This document shows, piece after piece, positions 1 through 7,304 of a stretch of 64,000 nucleotides of DNA. A model generated the notes under the pieces. The model saw only the letters and a program-made list of their open reading frames with translations. It was not told where the DNA came from and did not search any database. Origin of the DNA: an uncultured Bacteroidales bacterium (lineage in GTDB: Bacteria > Bacteroidota > Bacteroidia > Bacteroidales > Muribaculaceae); contig UQMZ01000017.1 in the NCBI GenBank assembly GCA_900542185.1, positions 1-64,000 of the forward strand. The letters run 5' to 3'. The position numbers and the translations under genes were made by a program. How positions within the stretch are numbered: position 1 is the first letter of the stretch; the number at the start of each line of letters is the position of its first letter.

Positions 1-56
1 AAATCTGAGGCACATCTGCGACCCTGGCGTATATATTTTTTAAGGAACGATGCCTG

Positions 57-86
57 GTCTATCCAATATAACAGAATTGGATAGAC
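57..86. repeat. Perfect 11-bp inverted repeat upstream of first lipoprotein
   Basis: Arms at 57-67 and 76-86 (GTCTATCCAAT / ATTGGATAGAC) enclose an 8-base loop. The right arm ends 24 bases before the ATG at 110, so it lies in the probable 5' leader. No T-tract follows, so a classical terminator is unlikely. It could be an operator or a leader hairpin. Confidence 0.55.
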
Positions 87-109
87 TCAAACATAAATTA
101 AGTAAGGTC

Positions 110-574
110 ATGAAAATCAAGGTTAGGACAATATTGTTCGCGTTCGTATCGCTGTTCATGCTGGTCGGGATGACATCGTGCGACGGCGACGATCCCTGGT
201 GGGACAACCCCGGCTACGGATGGGATTCGTTCAACGACCCGCGTCTGCGTGGCTACTGGCAGCTGGTGCAATATAATTCCGACCCGGTCCCGGCACGCGA
301 GGCGAACTGGATGTATTTCAACGGTAACGGCTCGGGCTGGTACTATTATCTGGACAACGGCTATCAGGAGCGCGAGCGTATGCGCTATTGGTGTCAGGAC
401 GCCGTGTCGGGCGCATCGAATTACCAGATCAACATACAGTACCAATACTCGTCGCCGCTGACCACGAGCTACTGGTTCACCCACGGCGGCAACACGCTGT
501 GGATGCAGTGGACCACCAACGGCGGACGCGTGCAGACATACGTGTACGACCTGGTGGATTCGGCCCCCTGGTGA
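110..574 (+). CDS. Small secreted lipoprotein, function unknown
   Basis: About 154 residues from the ATG at 110. A reading from an ATG at 50 is possible, but it would place roughly 20 extra residues before a clean lipoprotein signal and would run through the inverted repeat at 57-86, so 110 is preferred. The N-terminus is basic, then hydrophobic, then a lipobox ending in SC (MLVGMTSC). After the cysteine comes an acidic run (DGDDPWWD), typical of surface-exported Bacteroidota lipoproteins. The mature part is very rich in Trp, Tyr, Gly and Asn and contains RGYWQLVQY, like the opening of lipocalin-like or META-type small lipoproteins. No enzymatic motif is visible. ychF follows 61 bases downstream but has its own promoter. 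Function not recognised. Confidence 0.75.
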   Translation: MKIKVRTILFAFVSLFMLVGMTSCDGDDPWWDNPGYGWDSFNDPRLRGYWQLVQYNSDPVPAREANWMYFNGNGSGWYYYLDNGYQERERMRYWCQDAVSGASNYQINIQYQYSSPLTTSYWFTHGGNTLWMQWTTNGGRVQTYVYDLVDSAPW

Positions 575-581
575 CGCTCTA

Positions 582-612
582 TTGCGCGAGTCGTAAAATT
601 TTCGTAATTTTG
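582..612 (+). promoter_or_regulatory. Bacteroidota-type promoter for ychF
   Basis: TTG at 582-584, a 20-base spacer, then TAATTTTG at 605-612, matching the Bacteroides -33/-7 consensus TTTG...TAnnTTTG. The ychF ATG lies 23 bases further on, giving a short leader. Confidence 0.7.
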
Positions 613-635
613 CGCCATATCTATCATTATTTGAA

Positions 636-1739
636 ATGTCTTTAAAATGTGGAATCGTGGGACTGCCCAACGTGGGGAAGTCCACACTATTCAATTGTTT
701 AAGCAGCGCCAAGGCCCAGTCGGCCAATTTCCCGTTCTGCACCATCGAGCCGAACGTGGGCATGATAAGTGTTCCGGATTCGCGTCTGACGCGTCTGGTG
801 GAACTGTGCAATCCCAAGTCGGTGGTTCCGGCCACGGTCGAGATAGTGGACATAGCCGGTCTGGTGAAAGGAGCCTCGCGCGGCGAGGGCCTCGGCAATA
901 AATTCTTAGCCAATATACGCGAGACGGACGCCATACTTCATGTGTTGCGCTGTTTCGACGACGAAAACGTAACGCACGTGGACGGCAGCGTCGACCCGGT
1001 GCGCGACATGGAAGTGATAAACTGCGAGCTTCAGCTCAAGGACCTGGAGACCATCGAGTCGCGTCTGGCCAAGACCGAGAAGGCCGCGAAGGCCGGCGCC
1101 GACAAGACGGCCAAGATGCAGCTCGGCGTGCTGAACGCATACAAGGAGGCTCTGGAGCAGGGGCGTCCGGCGCGTAGCGTGGAGCTGGAGGGAACCGAGG
1201 AGCAGAAATTCGCCCGCGATATGTTCCTGCTGACCAACAAGCCGGTGCTGTACGTGTGCAACGTGGACGACGCATCGGCCGTGACGGGCAACAAATACAC
1301 CGAACAGGTGCGCAAGGCCGCCGAGGCCGAAGGCGCGGGAATGATGATAGTGTCGGCGCGCACCGAAAGCGAGATAGCCGAGCTGGACACCGCCGAGGAG
1401 CGCAAGGAGTTCCTTGAGGAGATGGGACTGGAGGAAAGCGGGGCCGACAGGCTGATACGCGCCGCATACAACCTGCTGGACCTGCAGACATATTTCACGG
1501 CAGGCGCCGACGAGTGCCGCGCATGGACCTTTGTCCGCGGCACCAAGGCCCCCAAGGCGGCAGGTATCATCCACACCGACTTCGAGAAGGGCTTCATCCG
1601 CGCCGAAGTGATTAAATACGACGACTATGTGACCCTCGGATCAGAGAGCGCCGTGCGCGATGCCGGCAAACTCGGCGTGGAGGGTAAGGAATACGTGGTG
1701 CAGGACGGCGACATCATGCACTTCCGTTTCAATGTATAA
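636..1739 (+). CDS. ychF: Redox-regulated ATPase/GTPase YchF
   Basis: A 367-residue Obg-family P-loop NTPase, the normal length for YchF (Ola1). Seen: Walker A GLPNVGKST at residues 8-16, a switch/Walker B region VEIVDIAGLVKGASRGEGLGNKFL, the base-recognition segment VCNVDD, and a C-terminal TGS domain (FTAGADECRAWTFVRGTKAPKAAGIIH...). YchF proteins prefer ATP, bind ribosomes and act in stress or translation-linked regulation; that is family knowledge. It is transcribed from the promoter at 582-612. The next gene starts only 11 bases after the stop codon, so cotranscription with the acyltransferase is likely. Confidence 0.96.
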   Translation: MSLKCGIVGLPNVGKSTLFNCLSSAKAQSANFPFCTIEPNVGMISVPDSRLTRLVELCNPKSVVPATVEIVDIAGLVKGASRGEGLGNKFLANIRETDAILHVLRCFDDENVTHVDGSVDPVRDMEVINCELQLKDLETIESRLAKTEKAAKAGADKTAKMQLGVLNAYKEALEQGRPARSVELEGTEEQKFARDMFLLTNKPVLYVCNVDDASAVTGNKYTEQVRKAAEAEGAGMMIVSARTESEIAELDTAEERKEFLEEMGLEESGADRLIRAAYNLLDLQTYFTAGADECRAWTFVRGTKAPKAAGIIHTDFEKGFIRAEVIKYDDYVTLGSESAVRDAGKLGVEGKEYVVQDGDIMHFRFNV

Positions 1740-1750
1740 GGTATAAGCCA

Positions 1751-2710
1751 ATGGAGCCGATTATAGATAAAGTAGACACCGGCCTGCTTCTGCAAGAGTT
1801 GACGCCAGACAAGTTCCTGCGCAACTCGAACAAGGGGGGCAATGAAATCTATATAGTTGACGCGCACAATTCGCCGAACGTGATGCGCGAGATAGGCCGT
1901 CTGCGCGAGATAGCCTTCCGCGATGCCGGAGGAGGCACGGGACTGAGCTGCGACATCGACGAATTCGACACCATGGACACCCCCTGCAAGCAGATCATAG
2001 TATGGAATCCGGACCGTCACGAGATAATCGGCGGCTACCGCTTCCTGCACGGCAAGGATCTGCAGATAGAGAACGGCGTGCCTAAGATGGCCACAAGCCA
2101 CCTGTTCAACTTCAGTACGGAGTTCCTGCAGAAATACATGCCCGTCACCATCGAGCTGGGCCGCAGCTTCGTGGCCGTGGACTACCAGAACACCAAGTCA
2201 CGCCCCAAGGCCATCTACGCGCTGGACAATCTGTGGGACGGCTTAGGCGCGCTGACCAAGATTTATCCGGAAGTTCAGTATCTGTTCGGCAAGGTGACGA
2301 TGTATCCTAAATTCGGATCGGAAGGGCGCGACATACTGTTGGGATTCGTGCACCGTCATTTCCCGGACCCCGACAGGCTGGTATGGCCCATCCATCCCCT
2401 GGTCACCAAGGCACTGTCGCCCGAAATCCAGAATCTTTTCACCGGCGACTACAAGGAGGACCTGATGCGCCTCAACCACGAACTGCGCGAACAGGACCGC
2501 AGGGTGCCACCTCTGGTGAACGCCTATATGAGCCTTTCGCCTACCATGCGCACCTTCGGCACCGCCATAAACGATGAGTTCGGCGATGTGGAGGAGACCG
2601 GCATCTTTATCAAGATAGCCGACGTATTCGATGAAAAGAAACTCCGTCACATCGGCACATTCAATCCCGACGAATCGGGTTACATCCTCTCCATGCATCC
2701 CGGACGCTGA
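1751..2710 (+). CDS. OlsB/GlsB-like acyl-ACP N-acyltransferase (GNAT fold)
   Basis: 319 residues. The segment from about residue 25 to 120 (IYIVDAHNSPNVMREIGRLREIAFRD..., then IVWNPDRHEIIGGYRF) matches the hemolysin/OlsB-type GNAT family. These enzymes transfer a 3-hydroxyacyl chain from acyl carrier protein to an amino group. In Bacteroides the homologue GlsB starts synthesis of glycine lipids, whose second acyltransferase GlsA is often encoded next door. No PlsC-type O-acyltransferase gene is adjacent here, so either GlsA lies elsewhere or the substrate differs. The protein is longer than OlsB (about 270 residues). It starts 11 bases after ychF and ends 14 bases before an ATP-grasp gene, suggesting one transcript. 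Family is confident; the glycine substrate is inference. Confidence 0.8.
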   Translation: MEPIIDKVDTGLLLQELTPDKFLRNSNKGGNEIYIVDAHNSPNVMREIGRLREIAFRDAGGGTGLSCDIDEFDTMDTPCKQIIVWNPDRHEIIGGYRFLHGKDLQIENGVPKMATSHLFNFSTEFLQKYMPVTIELGRSFVAVDYQNTKSRPKAIYALDNLWDGLGALTKIYPEVQYLFGKVTMYPKFGSEGRDILLGFVHRHFPDPDRLVWPIHPLVTKALSPEIQNLFTGDYKEDLMRLNHELREQDRRVPPLVNAYMSLSPTMRTFGTAINDEFGDVEETGIFIKIADVFDEKKLRHIGTFNPDESGYILSMHPGR

Positions 2711-2724
2711 AAATCCATTCAATC

Positions 2725-3681
2725 ATGTCTACAAACGGAAATACAGTCATAACCATACTGATGTTGGGCGGGTCGCGCAGAGTGTCCCTGGCCGAACAGT
2801 TCAAGCGGAGCGCGCAGCAGATAGGCTGCGAGGTCCGTTTTTTTGCATACGAACTCGACACCCAGGTGCCCATCGCCCTGGTGGGCAAGGTATTCAAGGG
2901 CCTGCCGTTCAACGACCCGGATGTGGTGGACGACATCGTCCGCATAGTCAGGGAGGAGAACGTGAACATCATCCTGCCCATCGTGAACGGTGCGATGGAG
3001 GTAGCGTCGCTGCTGCGCGAGAAGCTGCCCGACGTGTTCGTGCCCGTGTCGGACTATGACACCACGCGCAGCATGTACGACAAGGTGGAGGCCGCCGAGA
3101 CCTTCGAGAAGGCCGGCATACCTATTCCCCGCACTTATTCCATCATCAACAACGAGATGCCCGCCATCATCAAGCCACGCAAAGGCGGTTCCAGCCGCGG
3201 CATACACATATTCCGCGAGGTGGACGACCTGATGAACCATCCCGACCTGGACCAGTATCTGATACAGGAATACATCGAGGACGCGCACGAGTTCACCGTT
3301 GACTGCTACGTGTCGAAAACGGGCGAGACCCTTGTGACCGTGCCGCGCGAACGCCTCGAGGTGATGGGCGGCGAGGTGACGCGCACCGTGACGCGCCGTA
3401 TCCCCGAACTGATAGACCAGGCACGCAACATCATAGACATATTCAAGTTCCGCGGCCCGGTCACCATCCAGTTCCTGTACGACAAAAAGACGAACCGCTA
3501 CAAGCTGATGGAGGTGAATCCGCGTCTCGGCGGGGGCGTGATATGCAGCATCTACGCGGGCGCGCCCATCACAGACTATATACTGAAAGAGTCGCTTGGC
3601 GTACAGGTGCGCCCCTGCGACGACTGGATTGACAACGTGCTGATGGCCCGCTATCAGAAAGAGGCCATATTTTTCAACTGA
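2725..3681 (+). CDS. ATP-grasp ligase, substrate unknown
   Basis: 318 residues with carbamoyl-phosphate-synthase-like ATP-grasp architecture. Residues 1-100 form a Rossmann-like pre-ATP-grasp domain (ITILMLGGSRRVSLAEQF). The central segment has PAIIKPRKGGSSRGIHIF (nucleotide-binding lysine and glycine-rich loop) and YLIQEYIEDAHEFTVDCYV. The C-terminal metal-binding segment reads YKLMEVNPRLGGGV with the expected Glu and Asn. Family members join a carboxylate to an amine or thiol through an acyl-phosphate; the partners cannot be read from sequence. It lies between an N-acyltransferase and an SDR enzyme with gaps of 14 and 30 bases, so a shared small-molecule or lipid-headgroup pathway is plausible but unproven. 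Confidence 0.85.
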   Translation: MSTNGNTVITILMLGGSRRVSLAEQFKRSAQQIGCEVRFFAYELDTQVPIALVGKVFKGLPFNDPDVVDDIVRIVREENVNIILPIVNGAMEVASLLREKLPDVFVPVSDYDTTRSMYDKVEAAETFEKAGIPIPRTYSIINNEMPAIIKPRKGGSSRGIHIFREVDDLMNHPDLDQYLIQEYIEDAHEFTVDCYVSKTGETLVTVPRERLEVMGGEVTRTVTRRIPELIDQARNIIDIFKFRGPVTIQFLYDKKTNRYKLMEVNPRLGGGVICSIYAGAPITDYILKESLGVQVRPCDDWIDNVLMARYQKEAIFFN

Positions 3682-3711
3682 TAATTCCGGAACACCGCAC
3701 CACAGCATACA

Positions 3712-5157
3712 ATGGCCAGAAAAAAGGTATTTTTGACGGGAGGCACCGGCACGATGGGCTATCAGGGAGTCCTGGAGATGCTGAAGCATCCGGACGAGAT
3801 AGAACTGAGCGTGCTGGTACGCCCCGGCAGCAGACGCCATTCCGACGCACACCGTCAGATAGCTAAGTTTGCCGAGGAAGGCAGGCTGACAGTAATCAGC
3901 GGCGACCTGACTGACGCCGATGCCATCGAGCGTGGCGTTCGCGACGCCGACTATGTGCTGCATGTAGGCGGCATGGTGTCGCCCTACGCCGACCATCACC
4001 CCGAGGAGACGATGCGCGTCAACGTGGGGGGCGCCCGCGTCATAGTGCAGGCCGTCAGGAAGCGTCCCGACGGCGGCAAGGGCGTCAAGGTGGTGTACAT
4101 CGGCAGCGTGGCGCAGTTGGGCAACCGTCACTGGCCCAACGTGTGGGGCCGCAGCGGCGACCCGGTATGGACCTCGCATTACGATGTGTACGCGCAGTCC
4201 AAGGTCGAGGCCGAGCGCGAGATAACCGAGGCCGGACTCCCCTGCTGGGTGTCGATACGCCAGACGGGCATACTCGCACCCGACATCCTGATGAAAGGCA
4301 CCGACCCCATCACGTTCCACGTGCCGCTGCAGGGAGTGCTGGAATGGACCAACGACGAGGACTCGGGCCGGCTCCTGGCCAACTTAGTGCTGGCCGACCT
4401 CCCCGACCGCTTCTGGAAACGATTCTACAACATTGGCAACGGACAGAACTCACGTCTCACCAACTTCGAGTTCGAGGAGATAATACTGCGTCACACCGGC
4501 TGCCCGGGCACTAAGAAGATATTCGAGCCCAACTGGTTCGCCACGCGCAATTTCCACGGCCTGTGGTACGAGGACTCCGACCTGCTCGACGATTATCTGC
4601 ATTACCGCAGCGGCGTCAGCGTGGACGGCTATCTGGAGCGCCTTCGCAAACGCCTGCCCTGGTATTTCCGCCTTACCCCATATATTCCGGCGTTCGTGTA
4701 CAAAGCGCTGATGAAGTTCGTGGCCTCGGGCCGTCCAAACGGCACGCTGTCGTGGGTAAAGGAGCGCAACGAGGAGAAGCTGAAGGTCTACTTCGGCGGC
4801 TATGATGAATGGCGAAAGATACCCGGCTGGGACAAGGTAAAGGTGGAATTCAGCGAAGATGAACGCAAGCCTGTCCGTCTCAACCACGGCTACGACGAGA
4901 GCAAACCGGAATCGGAGCTGGACATCGACGACATGCGTCAGGCGGCTGAGTATCGCGGCGGCAGATGCCTGTCCGAGACGATGACGCCGGGCGACCTCGA
5001 CACCCCGTTGGAATGGGAATGCCACGCCGGCCATCGCTTCACCATGACGCCACGCCTGGTGCTGCTCGGCGGCCACTGGTGTCCCGAGTGCTTCTGCCTC
5101 AACGCCGACTACGAGGAAATAGCCCGCCACAACCCCTTCTTCGCCCAGGTGCTGTAA
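3712..5157 (+). CDS. NAD(P)-dependent extended SDR (epimerase-like) fused to a C-terminal zinc ribbon
   Basis: 481 residues. The N-terminal Rossmann domain has the nucleotide loop TGGTGTMG near residue 9 and the catalytic Y160-x3-K164 (YAQSK), with a substrate domain to about residue 340 as in UDP-sugar epimerases or dehydratases. The last 60 residues are unusual: RGGRCLSE... followed by C437-x3-H441 (CHAGH) and C457-x2-C460 (CPEC). This pattern resembles the WxCxxGHxF...WCPxC treble-clef zinc ribbon found beside nucleases and DNA-binding proteins, and is not normal for an SDR. Reading is continuous with no frameshift, so it looks like a true fusion. It starts 30 bases after the ATP-grasp gene. 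Substrate unknown. Confidence 0.82.
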   Translation: MARKKVFLTGGTGTMGYQGVLEMLKHPDEIELSVLVRPGSRRHSDAHRQIAKFAEEGRLTVISGDLTDADAIERGVRDADYVLHVGGMVSPYADHHPEETMRVNVGGARVIVQAVRKRPDGGKGVKVVYIGSVAQLGNRHWPNVWGRSGDPVWTSHYDVYAQSKVEAEREITEAGLPCWVSIRQTGILAPDILMKGTDPITFHVPLQGVLEWTNDEDSGRLLANLVLADLPDRFWKRFYNIGNGQNSRLTNFEFEEIILRHTGCPGTKKIFEPNWFATRNFHGLWYEDSDLLDDYLHYRSGVSVDGYLERLRKRLPWYFRLTPYIPAFVYKALMKFVASGRPNGTLSWVKERNEEKLKVYFGGYDEWRKIPGWDKVKVEFSEDERKPVRLNHGYDESKPESELDIDDMRQAAEYRGGRCLSETMTPGDLDTPLEWECHAGHRFTMTPRLVLLGGHWCPECFCLNADYEEIARHNPFFAQVL

Positions 5158-5193
5158 CCCACTTATCAGAACACATATCTATGTCATAATCAG

Positions 5194-5217
5194 GCCCTGT
5201 GAAAATTTTCACAGGGC
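5194..5217 (+). terminator. Perfect 12-bp palindromic terminator-like hairpin
   Basis: GCCCTGTGAAAA (5194-5205) is directly followed by its exact complement TTTTCACAGGGC (5206-5217). It lies 36 bases after the SDR stop, so it probably ends the ychF-to-SDR transcript. Being symmetric, it could act on either strand. It is not followed by a long T-run. Confidence 0.6.
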
Positions 5218-5223
5218 TGTATA

Positions 5224-5254
5224 TTGCATAGTCGCGAATTTTGATGTAATTTTG
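5224..5254 (+). promoter_or_regulatory. Promoter for the PurF-like gene
   Basis: TTG at 5224-5226, a 20-base spacer, TAATTTTG at 5247-5254. It gives a leader of about 135 bases before the ATG at 5398, and that leader contains the repeat element at 5285-5367. Confidence 0.65.
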
Positions 5255-5284
5255 CCGAAGATTAAGGCAAATGATAGTTTATAG

Positions 5285-5367
5285 AGTTTAAAAGTTAAGA
5301 TAATAGTGTAGACTTTCGTAGTCTTGGCATTCTCTTAACTTTATTCACTTTTTAAACTTTTTAAACT
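5285..5367. repeat. T-rich palindromic intergenic element, copy A (in leader)
   Basis: AAAGTTAAGA (5291-5300) pairs with TCTTAACTTT (5333-5342). Inside is a small hairpin, AGACT (5310-5314) with AGTCT (5320-5324). After it come repeats of TTTTTAAACT. The same words recur downstream of recA at 24378-24480 (AGTTTAAAA, AAAAGTTAAGA, AGTGTAGAC or its complement, ATTCTCTTAACTTT), so the two look like copies of one element. Here it sits in the mRNA leader and could attenuate. Confidence 0.55.
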
Positions 5368-5397
5368 ATAACTTGAATTAAGGTAGACAACAACAAT

Positions 5398-6846
5398 ATG
5401 GGTGGATTTTTCGGAACAGCGTCTCAAGGGCCCTGCGCTACTGATGTGTTTTACGGCACAGACTATCATTCACACCTCGGCACCAAGCGTGCCGGTATGG
5501 TGACCTTCGATCCGGAACATGGCTTCAAACGCGCCATTCACAGCATCGAACGTAACTATTTCCGTTCAAAATTCGAGGACGAACTCGATTCGTTCTTAGG
5601 CAACACCGGATTGGGTGTGATCAGCGACACCGACCCGCAGCCCATCATCGTCAACTCCCACCTGGGACGTTATGCGGTGGTGACCGTGGCCAAAATCAAC
5701 AACATTCGCGAAATAGCCGACAAACTCCTGGAAAAAGGAATGCACTTCAGCGAACTAAGCGCCAACAACATCAACCAGACCGAGTTAGTGGCGCTGCTGA
5801 TCAACTTGGGCAAGGATTTCACGGAGGGCATCAACTTAGTGTACAAGAACATCCAGGGCTCGTGCTCGATGCTGATACTGACCGAGAACGGCATCATCGC
5901 GGCACGCGATTACCTGGGCCGCACTCCTATAGTATTGGGACACAAGGAGGGAGCGTATGCTGCTGCGAGCGAAAGCACGGCGTTCCCCAACCTTGGCTAC
6001 GAGCGTCTGCGCGACGTAGGCCCCGGCGAGATAGTGCGTTTCACGGCCGACAGCCTCGAAGTGCTGCAGGCACCGGCACGCCGCGAGCAGATATGCTCGT
6101 TCCTGTGGGTTTACTACGGCTTCCCGACCAGCGACTACGACGGCATCAACGCCGAGGACATGCGCGAGAACTGCGGTTACGCCATGGGCCGGGAGGACGA
6201 CACCGAGGCCGACTGCGTATGCGGTATCCCCGACTCGGGCGTTGGCCACGCCTTGGGCTATGCGGCCGGACACGGTATCCCCTACAAGCGTGCCGTCCTG
6301 AAGTTCACCCCGACATGGCCGCGCAGCTTTACGCCCAGCAACCAGTCGCGCCGCGACCTGGTGGCCAAGATGAAGCTGATTCCCAACCGCGCCATCCTCA
6401 AGGACCGCCGCGTGGTGTTCTGCGACGACTCGATAGTACGCGGCACCCAGTTGCGCGACAACGTACATACGTTCTACGAGTGCGGTGCCAAAGAGGTACA
6501 TGCGCGTATCTCATGCCCCCCGCTGGTCTACAGTTGCCCGTTCATCGGCTTCACCAGCTCCAAGAGCGATCTGGAGCTGATTTCACGCCGCATCATACAG
6601 AAATTCGAAGGTGATCCCGACGCACACCTTGAGGATTACGCCACCACCGGCTCATGCCGCTACTGCAAGATGGTGAAGGAGATAGCCGACCAGCTCGACC
6701 TCACCACGCTGCAGTTCAGCAAGCTGGAGACCTTAGTGGAAAGCATCGGCCTCCCCAAGGAACGCCTCTGCACCCACTGCTTCGACGGCACCGGACTCGA
6801 CCCCGCGCAGGCCTACGCCGAGGACCACAAGGATAATGAGGATTAA
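5398..6846 (+). CDS. PurF-family amidophosphoribosyltransferase-like protein lacking the glutaminase nucleophile
   Basis: 482 residues in PurF architecture. The C-terminal phosphoribosyltransferase domain looks intact: VCGIPDSG, then VVFCDDSIVRGT at residues 339-350 (PRPP-binding motif), and a later Cys pair (CRYC, CTHC). The N-terminal class II glutamine amidotransferase domain is recognisable (HLGTKRAGM aligns with the HRGQDxAGI strand), but the required Cys2 is Gly (MGGFFG, codon GGT). The Arg of the glutamine pocket, the oxyanion Asn-Gly and the Asp before TE are also replaced. Family knowledge says PurF makes phosphoribosylamine using glutamine ammonia. This protein should not hydrolyse glutamine, so it may use free ammonia or have another role. 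Such a second paralogue may be usual in Bacteroidales; I cannot check. Confidence 0.85.
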   Translation: MGGFFGTASQGPCATDVFYGTDYHSHLGTKRAGMVTFDPEHGFKRAIHSIERNYFRSKFEDELDSFLGNTGLGVISDTDPQPIIVNSHLGRYAVVTVAKINNIREIADKLLEKGMHFSELSANNINQTELVALLINLGKDFTEGINLVYKNIQGSCSMLILTENGIIAARDYLGRTPIVLGHKEGAYAAASESTAFPNLGYERLRDVGPGEIVRFTADSLEVLQAPARREQICSFLWVYYGFPTSDYDGINAEDMRENCGYAMGREDDTEADCVCGIPDSGVGHALGYAAGHGIPYKRAVLKFTPTWPRSFTPSNQSRRDLVAKMKLIPNRAILKDRRVVFCDDSIVRGTQLRDNVHTFYECGAKEVHARISCPPLVYSCPFIGFTSSKSDLELISRRIIQKFEGDPDAHLEDYATTGSCRYCKMVKEIADQLDLTTLQFSKLETLVESIGLPKERLCTHCFDGTGLDPAQAYAEDHKDNED

Positions 6847-6855
6847 ACCGGTTGA

Positions 6856-6924
6856 GTCCCGATTCATCAGGATTTATCGAGTTAAATCGAGATTATTCCG
6901 GATTAATCGAGAGAATCGAGATAA
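6856..6924. repeat. Degenerate AATCGAGA short-repeat array
   Basis: Between the PurF-like stop and its terminator, ATCGAG or close variants occur repeatedly (TTATCGAG, AAATCGAG, TTAATCGAG, GAATCGAG) together with ATCAGGAT and CCGGATTAAT. The vocabulary matches the perfect 20-bp tandem array at 29415-29459. No coding potential is apparent. Confidence 0.5.
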
Positions 6925-6937
6925 AAATTAAAATTCA

Positions 6938-6969
6938 AAGGGTGTGCGGGACGAATCCTGCACACCCTT
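6938..6969 (+). terminator. Rho-independent-type terminator after the PurF-like gene
   Basis: A 13-bp stem, AAGGGTGTGCGGG (6938-6950) with CCTGCACACCCTT (6957-6969), has a 6-base loop and is followed by GAAAATTTTG. It is the probable end of the monocistronic PurF-like transcript. Confidence 0.75.
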
Positions 6970-7038
6970 GAAAATTTTGTCTAATTTTGGGTTTGGTTCC
7001 CGGCTGTCAGTGGGCCGTCGGAAACCGGTGGGTCAGGC

Positions 7039-7131
7039 TTAGAAGCGGAAGCCGCGGCACTTGTCGATATCGCCGTAGGCTTCGGCACAACATTCGAAGT
7101 AAGCCTTGATCAGATGTTTCAAACTTTTCAT
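7039..7131 (-). CDS. Candidate 30-residue microprotein with a strong Shine-Dalgarno
   Basis: Minus-strand ATG at 7131, stop TAA at 7039-7041. The product starts MKSLKHLIKAYFECC and ends CRGFRF: basic N-terminus, three Cys, Tyr/Phe-rich, no transmembrane segment. The support is an AAAGGAGA ribosome-binding site 7 bases before the ATG, conspicuous in a genome where most genes lack one. A 15-codon ORF (7147-7194, minus; begins MKVPAP) stops 15 bases upstream of the ATG and could be a leader peptide or chance. The gene lies downstream of the flippase on the same strand but 174 bases away. I do not recognise the family; homologues in related genomes would be needed to prove it. Confidence 0.45.
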   Translation of the reverse strand: MKSLKHLIKAYFECCAEAYGDIDKCRGFRF

Positions 7132-7141
7132 AATCTGTCTC

Positions 7142-7304
7142 CTTTCCTAATTAAGTCCTCCCTTGATCATCGCCTCCGGTGCCGGCACCTTCATGGGCCG
7201 ATTCCCGCAGTCGGACGTTATTATTACAGGTTTAGTAGTTTAAACTACATCAATAAAACGCCTCAAATTATAAAAAGTTGTGAAAAATATGTTTTATAAC
7301 ATTG
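7142..7304. other. Intergenic DNA between microprotein and flippase
   Basis: Contains a perfect 14-bp palindrome GTAGTTTAAACTAC at 7235-7248 and an AT-rich inverted pair TTATAAAA / TTTTATAA around 7267-7299, just beyond the flippase stop, which may weakly end that transcript. No consensus -7 box for the microprotein was found on the minus strand. Confidence 0.4.

Noticed and set aside
57..86. Rho-independent terminator upstream of the first lipoprotein
   Set aside because: The stem is perfect but there is no T-tract on either side, and it lies within the likely leader.
2719..4320. A 533-codon open frame on the minus strand across the ATP-grasp and SDR genes
   Set aside because: It lies antisense to two genes with clear domains. 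Its His/Val/Ala/Gly-rich composition is typical of the antisense of GC-rich codons, and it has no recognisable motif.
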